A stretch of DNA of 52,385 bases from Candidatus Bathyarchaeota archaeon (GTDB taxonomy: Archaea > Thermoproteota > Bathyarchaeia > Bathyarchaeales > DTEX01), in NCBI GenBank assembly GCA_018397065.1, contig JAGTRI010000008.1, forward strand, positions 1 through 52,385, written 5' to 3'. Below are positions 33,467 through 42,580 of this stretch, in pieces. The notes beneath the pieces are model-generated. The model ran no database searches. It was not told where the DNA came from and saw only the letters and a program-made list of their open reading frames with translations. The position numbers and the translations under genes were made by a program. Numbering within the stretch: the first letter of the stretch is position 1; each line of letters begins with the position of its first letter.

Positions 33467-34528
33467 TTGGCAAATACAGTTGATGCCCCGCAAATAACAG
33501 ACAACTTCATCAAAAAACTATATGAGAAGACGAAGCCTTCATTAAGTTTTCAGTCGACCGTCTCCATTGATTTCATATCATGGAAGGAAACACTAAAAGC
33601 TAAAGTCAAGGAGCTGTTGGGTGAGTTTCCTCAACCAGCCTCACTAGACCCTCAGCTTCTTTCAAGAGAAGAAACGGAACGTTATATTAGGGAAAAATGG
33701 CTAATTCAGTCCGAAGAAGATTGTTGGGTTCCATTATATCTTCTTATCCCAAATAATATTGATAAACGAAGAAGACCAGCTATACTTTGTGCTCATGGCC
33801 ACGGACCCTACGGAAAAGATTCAGTTGCGGGAGTACACTTCAATGATCCCAATAGAAAAGCAGAGATAGCGCAACACAATTATAACTACGCTGAGCAGAT
33901 GTGCGAAGCGGGTTATGTAACAGCAGCTCCTGATTGGAGAAGTTTTGGAGAAAGAATTGCATATCAGAATCCCTTTGTTGACAGAGATATCTGTAACATC
34001 CATTTTCTGCAACATCTTATTCTGGGTAGGACTCTTTTAGGCTCAAACATTTTTGATGGGATGCGCGTGGTAGACTTTCTTTTGACTAGAAGTGAGGTTG
34101 ACCCTGAAAGGATAGGTTGCATGGGGCTGTCGTTTGGAGGGACAATGAGCACTTATCTTGCGCTGCTAGATGACAGAATCAAAGCGGTTGACATAATTTG
34201 TTATGCTACAACAACCGAGCATTACGCTATTTCTAGACCTAATTTCTGCGGCTCTCAAATCGTTCCCTTTCTATACAAGTACGCTGATGTGCCTGACGTA
34301 ATCGCAGCCATCGCACCCAAGCCCCTTCTGATCGAAAGCGGCGCCTCTGACACTTGTTTCTGGATTCACTCGGCACTCAAAGCTCACCAAATAATCAAAA
34401 AAGCATACGAAGCAAGTGGACATCCTGAAAATCTCTGGATTGATGTGTTCCCCGGAGAGCATGGTTTTTCTGGGCGAATGGCATTCGATTTTTTCAACAA
34501 TTTTCTCAGGCAATCAACTCATAACTAA
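33467..34528 (+). CDS. Alpha/beta hydrolase, acetyl xylan esterase/dienelactone hydrolase-like
   Basis: 353 aa serine hydrolase with AILCAHGHGPYGKD (oxyanion loop), the nucleophile elbow CMGLSFGGTMS, an Asp in ESGASDTCFW and a His in PGEHGFSG. The long N-terminal region (about 100 residues before the core) resembles that of cytoplasmic acetyl-ester or glucuronoyl-type esterases in sugar-degradation loci. Start TTG 33467 has GAGGTGA 6 bases upstream. No signal peptide. It is divergent from the third URO-D gene with about 150 bases between them. Probable role: removing ester groups from the imported carbohydrate. Confidence 0.85.
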   Translation: MANTVDAPQITDNFIKKLYEKTKPSLSFQSTVSIDFISWKETLKAKVKELLGEFPQPASLDPQLLSREETERYIREKWLIQSEEDCWVPLYLLIPNNIDKRRRPAILCAHGHGPYGKDSVAGVHFNDPNRKAEIAQHNYNYAEQMCEAGYVTAAPDWRSFGERIAYQNPFVDRDICNIHFLQHLILGRTLLGSNIFDGMRVVDFLLTRSEVDPERIGCMGLSFGGTMSTYLALLDDRIKAVDIICYATTTEHYAISRPNFCGSQIVPFLYKYADVPDVIAAIAPKPLLIESGASDTCFWIHSALKAHQIIKKAYEASGHPENLWIDVFPGEHGFSGRMAFDFFNNFLRQSTHN

Positions 34529-34820
34529 CCAACGCTATAAAACCGGCATGTTCGCCAATCACCATAGATTTGGCATACAAAAAAGAAAAGTTGGAAATAG
34601 TCAGCTTGTCAAAACGCTGAAATTTCAAAATGCAGCCCCCACTTTATCAAACTTGCCAGAAAAGTCAAAGAACATTTTTCGCCAGAAAGATGAACATTAA
34701 TAGCATGGATTGTAGATTAACAGTGGCATCAAAAGAACAGTCAATGTCGTAAGAGAGCTTTTAGCCAGAATAGCAAAAATTGTTCTACTGCACAACTACT
34801 TCGGTGGGGTCCCATTTCAG
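34529..34820. other. Spacer between the hydrolase and tRNA-Leu
   Basis: About 290 bases. An open frame overlaps the hydrolase end (34416-34700) but reads as a shadow. No structured element seen. Confidence 0.4.
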
Positions 34821-34905
34821 TGCGGGGGGTGGGATTTGAACCCACGAACCCCTATGGGACAGGCGCCTCAGGCCTGCGCCTTTGACCTAGCTTGGCAACC
34901 CCCGC
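34821..34905 (-). tRNA. tRNA-Leu (anticodon GAG)
   Basis: Minus-strand class II tRNA, 84 nt plus discriminator A. The acceptor GCGGGGG pairs with CCCCCGC. The anticodon stem CAGGC/GCCTG frames loop CTGAGGC with anticodon GAG. The variable arm has a CCC/GGG stem, and T-stem GTGGG/CCCAC holds TTCAAAT. No intron and no encoded CCA. A TATA-like TTAAAATATAG (34932-34942, read on the minus strand) lies about 27-30 bases upstream of the 5' end. Confidence 0.95.
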
Positions 34906-35026
34906 TTTTGTGTGTTGTATTATTTGTGTGTCTATATTTTAATTTTTTTGAAGCTAATTTGTCTGCTTTGTTCAATCATTATATATACCTTAGCTTACCA
35001 ATTTTAAGCAAATCAAATATTTAGAA

Positions 35027-36025
35027 GTGTCGAGAGAGTTGCTTAACGAAACGTTGATTTTCGCTTCTGGATTCGCAGTGACTCTTAGTTCGATGCCCTT
35101 TGTTATAAGAACGATGAGAAAAAAGGGAATAGGCGGCATAGACGTTCACAAAAAAGACAAGCCATTTGTCCCTGAAATGGGTGGCATAGCGGTTCTTGCT
35201 GGAACAGCTGTCAGCGTTGTAACAGCAATTCTTTTATTTCCAGAATCAACGAATGCGGCTTTAAGTTTTCTTGCCTGCGTCTTCATAGCAGGGTTAGTTG
35301 GAGCCGTAGATGATTTTAAAAATTTAAACGCAAAAGCAAAGCCGTTCCTCACATTATTCGCAAGTTTGCCTATTCTTATAATGCATACCTATAATCCTCG
35401 CGGAGTTGTTTTCCCATTTATAGGCCAGACTCGTATGACCATCGTTTATCCTTTTCTTATTCCTTTAGCGATTGCTGTGACCTCTAACGCGACGAACATG
35501 ATGGACCCATTTAACGGAACAATGTCCGGATCGTGCACGTTAATAACAATCTTTTTGTTGCTGTCAGCCGTTATCCTAGGTCGATCCTCAGCGTTACTGT
35601 TATGCCTTTGTCTGCTAGGTCCGCTGCTCGTATTCTTTTATTATAACAAGTACCCATCGAAAATTTTTTCCGGTGATGTTGGAAGCCTTAGCATCGGCGC
35701 AGCGCTAGGTGCTATATCCGTTATAGGTGGACTTGAAGTAGTGGCTTTGGTCGCTTTTGCCCCTCAAATAATGAACGCCTTCTATGGACTCTCATCCATT
35801 GGTAGGCTCTATGAACGAAGAGACGTTTCACGTCCAGTCATGATGCTGGAGGACGGAAGACTGATGGCAACAAAAGACCCAAAAGCACCTATTACCCTTG
35901 CCCGCATGATTCTAGCTAGAGGACCCCTATACGAAAGAGAGGCAGCGTTATTGTTCCTAGTAGTTTCAGCGATTTCGGGATTTCTGGCATTAGCAACTGC
36001 ATATTTAATTGTGGTGACAACATGA
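35027..36025 (+). CDS. GlcNAc-1-phosphate transferase-like (GT4, MraY/Alg7/AglH family)
   Basis: Polytopic membrane enzyme that transfers a phospho-sugar (usually GlcNAc-1-P) from UDP-sugar to dolichyl phosphate, the first step of archaeal N-glycan assembly. 332 aa, about 10 helices. Motifs are KPFVPEMGGIAVL (loop 1), AVDDFKNLNAKAKP (Asp-Asp), ATNMMDPFNGTMSG (active-site Asp/Asn) and IFSGDVGSLSIGA. Start GTG 35027; AT-rich TATA-like sequence near 34980 upstream. The 4-base overlap with the small membrane protein shows coupling. It begins the agl gene cluster that includes AglB. The sugar specificity is assumed, not shown. Confidence 0.88.
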   Translation: MSRELLNETLIFASGFAVTLSSMPFVIRTMRKKGIGGIDVHKKDKPFVPEMGGIAVLAGTAVSVVTAILLFPESTNAALSFLACVFIAGLVGAVDDFKNLNAKAKPFLTLFASLPILIMHTYNPRGVVFPFIGQTRMTIVYPFLIPLAIAVTSNATNMMDPFNGTMSGSCTLITIFLLLSAVILGRSSALLLCLCLLGPLLVFFYYNKYPSKIFSGDVGSLSIGAALGAISVIGGLEVVALVAFAPQIMNAFYGLSSIGRLYERRDVSRPVMMLEDGRLMATKDPKAPITLARMILARGPLYEREAALLFLVVSAISGFLALATAYLIVVTT

Positions 36026-36267
36026 TCCGCAGAATTATAGATTTCATTATAATCCTTCTTTTCGTTTGGGTGTGCATGATTCTGGGATTATGGATAATCG
36101 ACCGTGTAATAGTGCCCATGAACCTTGCGGGAGTAACAAACAATCTTTTGTCAGCAATATTTAAAGTCGGCATAAGCGCATTCTTGGTTCTAATATGGCT
36201 GTGGATTTGGAGAGAAATCGTAAAACGGTCATTTTGGCACGCAATAAAGAAACAACAAGACTATTAA
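36022..36267 (+). CDS. Small two-helix membrane protein
   Basis: 81 aa with two hydrophobic segments (FIIILLFVWVCMILGLWII and VGISAFLVLIWLWIW) and a basic C-terminus (KRSFWHAIKKQQDY). ATG overlaps the upstream stop as ATGA, so it is translationally coupled to the phospho-sugar transferase. Family not recognised. It may be a small accessory subunit of that enzyme. Confidence 0.75.
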   Translation: MIRRIIDFIIILLFVWVCMILGLWIIDRVIVPMNLAGVTNNLLSAIFKVGISAFLVLIWLWIWREIVKRSFWHAIKKQQDY

Positions 36268-36334
36268 ACAACCCAACACAAAGATGAAAAACAAAAAAAG
36301 TAAAACATCCTAAACCGCTGTCAAGTGATGAATA

Positions 36335-37414
36335 ATGAAGATTGCCCTGGACATTTTAACTCCAAAACAATGCATGTTTTCCATAAAACTTTCTGAACAG
36401 CTCGAAAAAAGGGGCCACAAAGTTCTAAAGACAACTCGAAAATATCGGGAAGTTAATCAACTATTAGAACTTAAAAGTGTAAAAGCGGAGGTTGTCGGAG
36501 AACACGGTGGAGGAAATTTAGCAAATAAATTAAGAACAAGCGCTCAGAGAATCCTTGAATTATCAGAAGTTATAGAAGATTTTGGTCCTAATGTAACTAT
36601 TTCTTTTTCTTCTCCAGAAATGGCTCGCGTCTCCTTCGGTTTGGGAATTCCGCACATCAGCATAAATGATTCTCCTCATGCAGCAGCTGTTGCGAGGCTT
36701 ACGATCCCATTATCAAAAAAGCTTATGACCCCAAAAATGATTCCAAAAAAAGCTTGGACAAAATATGGAATCCAGTTAGGCGACATTGTTCAATATAATG
36801 CATTGGATCCTTGGGTTTGGCTTAAAGATTTTAAACCTAACCGTCAAATCTTAAGCACTCTTATGTTGGATGATTCAAAGCCTATTGTAACCTTCAGAAC
36901 TGAAGAGTCTTTTGCGTCATATTTATTACACAAAGATTTACCTGAAACCACAACGGTTCCGTTGATAAAACAGGTCCTAGAAAAAAATAAAAATGTACAA
37001 GTTGTCGTTGTACCAAGATATGAAGAACAAAAACAGGTTCTTCAAAAAATTTTCAAAGACAAAATTACTATATGCAATACCGCAATTGACGGCCCAAGTT
37101 TGTTGTATTACACATCGATCTTTATAGGTGGGGGAGGGACCATGACTTCAGAATCTGTACTTTTAGGTGTTCCAACTTTCTCATGCTACCCAAACAAACC
37201 TTTTGAGATTCTGAAATACTTGGTCAAGAACGAGATGGTAACTCTAATTAAGAATCCGAGGCAGTTATTTAGGAAAATCGCTTACACTTTAGACAACTTG
37301 GAAACTGTAAAGAAAGTGCAAAATGAAAGAATCCAAACCATAATCAAAAATTTTGAAGACCCCGTAGAGAAAATTGTTTCAGAAGTCGAAAAATTAGGTT
37401 TTCAGATAAACTGA
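36335..37414 (+). CDS. DUF354-family glycosyltransferase-like protein
   Basis: 359 aa GT-B fold protein related to UDP-GlcNAc 2-epimerases/GT28 enzymes. The N-terminus MKIALDILTPKQCMFSIKLS, then EQLEKRGHKVLKTTRKYREV and VTISFSSPEMARVSFGLGIP, and later FIGGGGTMTSESVLLGVPTF with SCYPNKP, are the family pattern. No membrane segment. Probably a nucleotide-sugar-using enzyme of N-glycan biosynthesis, as it lies between the phospho-sugar transferase and the nucleotide-sugar dehydrogenase. The reaction is not known from sequence. Confidence 0.82.
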   Translation: MKIALDILTPKQCMFSIKLSEQLEKRGHKVLKTTRKYREVNQLLELKSVKAEVVGEHGGGNLANKLRTSAQRILELSEVIEDFGPNVTISFSSPEMARVSFGLGIPHISINDSPHAAAVARLTIPLSKKLMTPKMIPKKAWTKYGIQLGDIVQYNALDPWVWLKDFKPNRQILSTLMLDDSKPIVTFRTEESFASYLLHKDLPETTTVPLIKQVLEKNKNVQVVVVPRYEEQKQVLQKIFKDKITICNTAIDGPSLLYYTSIFIGGGGTMTSESVLLGVPTFSCYPNKPFEILKYLVKNEMVTLIKNPRQLFRKIAYTLDNLETVKKVQNERIQTIIKNFEDPVEKIVSEVEKLGFQIN

Positions 37415-37489
37415 GTTAAGGTAAATAGTTAAATAAAAAAACGTTTACCTTCAAATACTTATCAACGCTGACTTTAACGGTGAATAAGA

Positions 37490-38866
37490 ATGACTGAAGC
37501 GATGATGCTCAAGGAAAACGAGTTACAAAGTTTTGAAGAACGGAAAAAATATACCATCACAGTTGTTGGATGCGGAAGAATGGGGCTGTCAACCGCATGC
37601 TTACTTTCAAACGCAGGTTTCAACGTAATATGTCTTGACTCTGATCCATACATAATTTCACATATAATTAAAGGAACAAGTCCCTTTGCAGAACATGGAT
37701 TGAGCCAAGTTTTAAAGCAGAGCCTAAAAGAGAACCGTATTTCAGCTACTACGGAATTTAAAGAATCCATCTCTAAAAGTGACATAATTATTGTGGCTGT
37801 AAACATATCGGTTAATGAAAAAAAGCATCCTGACTACACAAACATTGAGGTTTCCTGTAAGAATATTGGAATAAACATGAAACGTGGATCATTGATTATT
37901 ATCGAAAGCACATTAGGTCCAACAATTACCGAAACCTTGATTAAAGAAACTTTAGAATCATCTTCGGGGCTTAAAGCAGGCTTGGATTTTGGTTTGGCAT
38001 ATAGTCCTATACGTGCAACGGTTGGGAGAACACTAAGAGACATGACTGAATATTCCCGAGTTGTCGCTGGAATTAACAAACAAAGCGCAAAAGCGGCGAA
38101 AGCTGTGCTTAAAACAATTGTTAAAGGCGAGCTGGTTGAGGTGACTAATTTTCGAACAGCTGAAGCCACAAAAATTTTTGAGAACATCTATCGCGACGTC
38201 AACATTTCCTTGGCCAACGAGTTTGCAATTTACTGTGAGATGGCGGGAATCGATTATTTTCAAGCTCAAAAGGCCGCCAATACTCAGCCTTTTTGCCATT
38301 TACTTAAACCCGGAATTGTTAGCGGGCACATGCCCAAAGATTCGTTTCTTCTTATAGACGAAGCCATGGACATCGGCTTAAAACTTAGGATGCCTCTATT
38401 GGCCCGCAGCATTAACGATAATATGGTAAAGCATGCCTTTAATCTTGTAAAAAGTGCCCTTCGAAGCTGTGATAAACCTGTGAGAAGATCGCGGATTTCA
38501 GTTATGGGGATCTCATACCGTCCAAATGTAAAAGAAATGAGAGATTCACTTGTACCTGAGCTGATTAATATTCTCAAAAGGATGGGCGCAAAAGTCAATG
38601 TTTTCGATCCATACTTCACATATAAGGAGCTACGAAACTTAGGATATGACGCTGAACCTTCATTTGACAAAACAGTTGAGGGCGCAGATTGTATTCTCAT
38701 CGCAGTTGGACACAACAAGTTTAAGCGGCTATCTTTGGCAAGAATAAGCGCAGTCATGAAGAAACCATCTGCTATAGTTGATTTAGCCCACATTGTCAAC
38801 CCCGCAAGAGCAATGAAGGAAGGTTTTATTTATCGCGGTCTCGGAAGAGGAGTGTGGAAAAAATGA
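37490..38866 (+). CDS. UDP-sugar 6-dehydrogenase family protein, catalytic Cys absent
   Basis: 458 aa with all three domains of UDP-glucose/UDP-ManNAc dehydrogenases: NAD domain (TVVGCGRMGLSTACLLSNAGF), central domain (YSPIRATVGRTLRDM; KIFENIYRDVNISLANEFAI) and C-terminal UDP-sugar domain (SVMGISYRPNVKEMRDS). Family enzymes oxidise the sugar C6 twice through a Cys in GGHCIPKD. Here the segment reads GIVSGHMPKDS (residues 275-285) with no Cys, only His or Met depending on alignment; the nearest Cys is at 269. It may do a different or single oxidation, or act with the half-length homologue at 42581, which keeps GGHC. It overlaps the Gfo/Idh gene by ATGA. Confidence 0.85.
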   Translation: MTEAMMLKENELQSFEERKKYTITVVGCGRMGLSTACLLSNAGFNVICLDSDPYIISHIIKGTSPFAEHGLSQVLKQSLKENRISATTEFKESISKSDIIIVAVNISVNEKKHPDYTNIEVSCKNIGINMKRGSLIIIESTLGPTITETLIKETLESSSGLKAGLDFGLAYSPIRATVGRTLRDMTEYSRVVAGINKQSAKAAKAVLKTIVKGELVEVTNFRTAEATKIFENIYRDVNISLANEFAIYCEMAGIDYFQAQKAANTQPFCHLLKPGIVSGHMPKDSFLLIDEAMDIGLKLRMPLLARSINDNMVKHAFNLVKSALRSCDKPVRRSRISVMGISYRPNVKEMRDSLVPELINILKRMGAKVNVFDPYFTYKELRNLGYDAEPSFDKTVEGADCILIAVGHNKFKRLSLARISAVMKKPSAIVDLAHIVNPARAMKEGFIYRGLGRGVWKK

Positions 38867-39813
38867 AGAAACTAAGAGTCGCAGTTGTTGGAGTAGGGTT
38901 TTGGGGAAGAAATCATGTAAGAGTCTTAAGCGAATTACCCAATGTCGAGCTGAGGGCTATCTGCGATGTTGACCAGCAAAAGACTAAAATGATTGCTGAA
39001 AAGTACGGTCTTAACGCTTATACCGACAGTTCAAAACTTTATAAAAACGAGGACATTGACGCAGTTACTCTCTGTGTTTGGTCCACTCGACTTTCAAAAG
39101 AAGCATTAATAGCGCTTAGAGCTGGAAAACACGTTCTTGTTGAAAAGCCGATGGCGAAATCTTCAGTCGAAGCCAAAAAAATTATTGAATTGGCCAATTC
39201 CAAGAATCTGCTTTTAACAGTCGGTTTTATTGAAAGGTTTAACCCTGCTGTCAGACGGCTTAAGGAGGCAATTGCAGAAGGTAAAATTGGCACTCCAGTT
39301 TCTGTAACGATAAGGCGGGTTACAAAGTGGCCTGAAAGAATCGGAGATGTTGGTGTAGTTAAGGACACTGCTATACATGACATAGACATGGCTCGTTTCA
39401 TCTTTGACGAGGATCCAATATCTGTTTATGCAAGAGCAGGCAACCTTAGACACACAAAATTCGAGGACTATGCGCAAATCATGCTTTCCTTTTCTAACGG
39501 AAAATCAGCGTTTCTAGAGGCAAACTGGCTTACGCCATATAAAATTAGAAAGTTGACGATCACCGGAAGCGAGGCGATAATAAACTTGGATTATATTACG
39601 CAGGAGATGACGATTGAAACGCTTGGACAAACATTGACTCCAAGGTACGAAGTTGAGGAGCCACTTAAATTGGAACTAAAACACTTCGTTGAATGCGTTC
39701 AAAACGAAAAAAAACCTTTAGTAACAGGCATAGATGGGTTTAAAGCAATAAAAATTGCAGAGGCAGCCTTGAAATCTGCAATTAGTGGACGTTTAATAAA
39801 AATTAGATATTAG
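38863..39813 (+). CDS. Gfo/Idh/MocA oxidoreductase, probable UDP-sugar 3-dehydrogenase
   Basis: 316 aa. Rossmann motif RVAVVGVGFWGRNHVR at the N-terminus, HVLVEKPMAKS near residue 90 and TVGFIERFNPAVRRLK after it. The ERFNP motif occurs in WlbA-like enzymes that oxidise C3 of UDP-GlcNAcA-type sugars. ATG 38863 overlaps the upstream stop (ATGA); an ATG 9 bases earlier would be less tight. Coupling to a nucleotide-sugar dehydrogenase fits a route to a 3-keto or 2,3-diamino uronic acid for N-glycans, though no aminotransferase is in the window. The stop is TAG (39811-39813); a TGA lies three codons on. Confidence 0.86.
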   Translation: MKKLRVAVVGVGFWGRNHVRVLSELPNVELRAICDVDQQKTKMIAEKYGLNAYTDSSKLYKNEDIDAVTLCVWSTRLSKEALIALRAGKHVLVEKPMAKSSVEAKKIIELANSKNLLLTVGFIERFNPAVRRLKEAIAEGKIGTPVSVTIRRVTKWPERIGDVGVVKDTAIHDIDMARFIFDEDPISVYARAGNLRHTKFEDYAQIMLSFSNGKSAFLEANWLTPYKIRKLTITGSEAIINLDYITQEMTIETLGQTLTPRYEVEEPLKLELKHFVECVQNEKKPLVTGIDGFKAIKIAEAALKSAISGRLIKIRY

Positions 39814-39826
39814 GAAAAAGCTTGAA

Positions 39827-40099
39827 TCAACTTTTTAAGTTAAATGGTTTGCCTTCATTTAATATTTTTTCTGGGATTTTATCTTTCCATTTTTGTAGAA
39901 AAGGTTTTTCGTCTTTTTCTTCTCTAAGTTCGTCTGGGAGCATTTCAGGTATTTCTTCCCGAATTGGGTACCAGCGTAAACATTTTGGGCAAACAATCAT
40001 GCCTTCGACAATTTCGTCTTTTTCTTCGAAAACATAGAGATCTAAAGGGTAAAACTTGTCAATTGGGCAAGCAAGAATATCCATCAATTTTTTCTTCAA
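39827..40099 (-). CDS. Trm112-family zinc protein
   Basis: 90 aa. LACPIDK at residues 8-14 and VCPKCLRWYPIREEIPEMLP at about 36-55 match the Trm112/UPF0434 zinc-ribbon family. One zinc-site cysteine is C10 and the other two are C37 and C40; a fourth cysteine is missing (Asp13 may replace it). In eukaryotes and some archaea Trm112 is the obligate partner of several methyltransferases acting on tRNA, rRNA and release factor. It lies 21 bases after trm5 in the same operon, with the flippase first. Partnership with this Trm5 would be unusual; it may serve another methyltransferase elsewhere. Confidence 0.85.
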   Translation of the reverse strand: MKKKLMDILACPIDKFYPLDLYVFEEKDEIVEGMIVCPKCLRWYPIREEIPEMLPDELREEKDEKPFLQKWKDKIPEKILNEGKPFNLKS

Positions 40100-40120
40100 T
40101 TCTTGTCCTCCATAACAATA

Positions 40121-41008
40121 TCAATTATTAAGATATTGATAAGCCCTATTATCTTTTTTGTAGATGTCTATGTCAAGGACGACTTGGTACCATCTTGGGC
40201 CAACAGTTCGAACAATCCTTCCAAATGTGAATCTAAAAGAAACTTTTGCATCTTGAAGTCTCTCGGAGACCCTCCTTTGTACTTCTTCAATTGGGTCTTT
40301 ACCTTTTTCTGCGCGTATAAAATCATAATAGTGAATTTTTCCACCGTTCGTTTTTAACGTGAACAGCGCGTAATTCAGGTATTCCAAAGCTTTCTCAGGT
40401 AAGGGCATAAGCACTCTATCAGCCAAATTTTGTAGTCTGCTCATGATGACTTCTTTAGCATCTCCCTTAATGGATTCTACGACATAATTAACCTTATTTA
40501 ATGTGATGTTTTCCTCTAAGTATCTTATTGCTTCAGGGTTAATGTCAATTGAATATACCTTTCTAGGCTTGGCATATTTGGCGATTAGAATGGAAAAACA
40601 CCCTACTCCTGCAAACATGTTGACTATTATCTCGTTTGGCATGACTTGTTTGGCAACTCTCATTCTTTCAAAGGATAGTCTTGGAGAAAAATAGCATTTC
40701 TCTAGGTCAACTTTAAAAATGCAACCTGACTCTTTATGCAATGTTTCAGTCTTCTTTTCTCCTGCTAGCCACTTGAGATTTCTTAAGCGAAGTTCGCCTT
40801 TGACTGGACCTATCTGCTGAAGAACTGTTTTAATATGCTGGTTAACTTGCATTATCGCCCTTGCTATTTCGTCTGACTTATGCTCTATTTTTTTAGGAAT
40901 TTTTATGACTGCTATATCTCCAATGACATCGTAAGAACGAATAATTTGGCTAAATATTGAATGGCTTGAAATCTCAAGTTTTTCTCTTAAGTTCATTCTT
41001 TTAAGCAC
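40121..41008 (-). CDS. trm5: tRNA (guanine37-N1)-methyltransferase, Trm5 family
   Basis: 295 aa class I SAM methyltransferase. The SAM-binding motif is VNMFAGVGCFSILIAKY, followed by YSIDINPEAIRYLEENI and DRVLMPLPEKALEYL. This order and the MPLP motif fit Trm5 rather than the wybutosine enzyme Taw2. It methylates G37 next to the anticodon to prevent frameshifting. The N-terminal D1-like region is present (VIKIPKK, LRNLKWLAGEKK). The frame overlaps the end of the flippase gene by 8 bases; MNLREKL at 40996 is an alternative start that would not overlap. Confidence 0.87.
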   Translation of the reverse strand: MLKRMNLREKLEISSHSIFSQIIRSYDVIGDIAVIKIPKKIEHKSDEIARAIMQVNQHIKTVLQQIGPVKGELRLRNLKWLAGEKKTETLHKESGCIFKVDLEKCYFSPRLSFERMRVAKQVMPNEIIVNMFAGVGCFSILIAKYAKPRKVYSIDINPEAIRYLEENITLNKVNYVVESIKGDAKEVIMSRLQNLADRVLMPLPEKALEYLNYALFTLKTNGGKIHYYDFIRAEKGKDPIEEVQRRVSERLQDAKVSFRFTFGRIVRTVGPRWYQVVLDIDIYKKDNRAYQYLNN

Positions 41009-42524
41009 TCCCTTGAATTTCGAAAATTCTTTGAAGTTCGTTAGTTACTTTTTTAAGAATCGTTCGACTCTCGTTGTCAACAACTAATAGTATAATGAAG
41101 TATACGCATGCTCCAAGTAAGGTTAATGCGGCAGTTAGTGAAAGTCTTGTGGGATGTGGAATAATGTATAACAACGAAGCCATGGCAATTGATGCAAAAA
41201 CATATTTTGCTATGTGTTTTATGGGCATCTTGAATTGAAGGCTTCTGTTGGCAATGAAATAACGAATGCTGACTAAGGCAAAATCTATTATAAGGGTTGC
41301 AAGGCCAACATAAAGAGCTGCATCTAAAGCATCTACAACCAAAAAATTCAAAATATAATAAATTGTTGGTAAAATAAATAAAGCCTTGATATAAGGTAAT
41401 GCCAAGGAAATAAATAAGTTACTTTTAGCTAATTTTTTCCACGATATCGCTGCTTCTGCATCTAGTTTTTCTGCACCAGTTATTACGGTCTCGAAAATGG
41501 ATGAGAAACACAGTAGCAATAGGTCAAGGGAAAGTAATGTTAAAACTGGTTTTGCTATTGCATATTCACTTCTTAAAATTACGAGGAAAGAGTCACCCAT
41601 AACAACGGCGCCAAACGCCATAGGTATTGCGAACATAGAAACCAGTTTTATTGAAAAGGTCACGTCCTCAGGTTTGCTCTTTGATAAAAGTCGAGGGTAA
41701 AGGGCATATCCAATAGATGAGGAATAGCCAACTACACTGGCAATAGTTAAGGCTGCTCCATAGTAACCTCTGGCAATTTTCCCCCCATAAAGAAAAAGAA
41801 AGAAAAGAACTAAATCCGCCAATTTTTGTCCAACTGTACCAAATAAGTTAAACGGAGAGGCTTTAGCCCATTCTTTAACATATTTAAAATTTATTTTTTC
41901 ACTGAAGATAGGTGCTGTTAACTTTAGATAATAAAAGATCTGAAAGGAAAGTGCAATGATTACGGAAAGAACTGCTCCTGCTAACCCCATATTAAGTAAA
42001 AATATTAAGGCGTATCCTAAGCAAACTTTGGATACTTCAAAAATTATTATGCCAATGCCAATGCTTTGAGGCTTTTTTGCATAAAGTGTGGCCTCAAGGC
42101 CTGATTGTAAGTAGATTTCAAGTATTTGTACACTTATGATTGCATAAACGAACGTAAACTCTGAGGTAACGTGAAATAATGACATAACAACTGGCAATAA
42201 TAGAATATAAATTACTGTAAATGGTACCGCAACTAGAAGATTAGAAAATACAACAGTAACAGAGGAACCAGCATGGTTTCTTGCAATAAACCTTGTTGCC
42301 CAAAAAGGAAAAATGCCGGATGCTAGAATGAAATAACTTAAGATGTCCGAGACGTTACCATAGACACCAAAAGCCTCGGCTGTAATACTACGCGTTATCA
42401 TTAAAGTAAAAGCAAGACCCGTTCCAATACTGAGTAATCTAGATGAAAACATTATTAGTCCAGAAATTCCAAGTCGAATTTCACCATTAACCATATAATT
42501 CTCAAGTAAGATAGATTTTCGCAT
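41001..42524 (-). CDS. Polysaccharide/oligosaccharide flippase (Wzx/MOP superfamily)
   Basis: 507 aa with about 13-14 membrane segments. The N-terminal LGISGLIMFSSRLLSIGTGLAF and later AFGVYGNVSDILSYF are typical of the Wzx/RfbX flippases of the MOP superfamily. Expected job: flipping the dolichol-linked N-glycan across the membrane before AglB transfers it. It is on the opposite strand to the rest of the agl genes and heads an operon with trm5 and the Trm112-like gene. MVNGEIRLG (42494) is a possible shorter start. Confidence 0.85.
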   Translation of the reverse strand: MRKSILLENYMVNGEIRLGISGLIMFSSRLLSIGTGLAFTLMITRSITAEAFGVYGNVSDILSYFILASGIFPFWATRFIARNHAGSSVTVVFSNLLVAVPFTVIYILLLPVVMSLFHVTSEFTFVYAIISVQILEIYLQSGLEATLYAKKPQSIGIGIIIFEVSKVCLGYALIFLLNMGLAGAVLSVIIALSFQIFYYLKLTAPIFSEKINFKYVKEWAKASPFNLFGTVGQKLADLVLFFLFLYGGKIARGYYGAALTIASVVGYSSSIGYALYPRLLSKSKPEDVTFSIKLVSMFAIPMAFGAVVMGDSFLVILRSEYAIAKPVLTLLSLDLLLLCFSSIFETVITGAEKLDAEAAISWKKLAKSNLFISLALPYIKALFILPTIYYILNFLVVDALDAALYVGLATLIIDFALVSIRYFIANRSLQFKMPIKHIAKYVFASIAMASLLYIIPHPTRLSLTAALTLLGACVYFIILLVVDNESRTILKKVTNELQRIFEIQGSA

Positions 42525-42580
42525 TTAAAAAGATAACAATATAAAAAAGGGAACCATCAAAAACAAGAGGTTAATGTAAA

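Noticed and set aside
39811-39813. TAG at the end of the second Gfo/Idh gene as a recoded codon
   Set aside because: The protein is full length there and only three codons would be added; it is best read as a normal stop.
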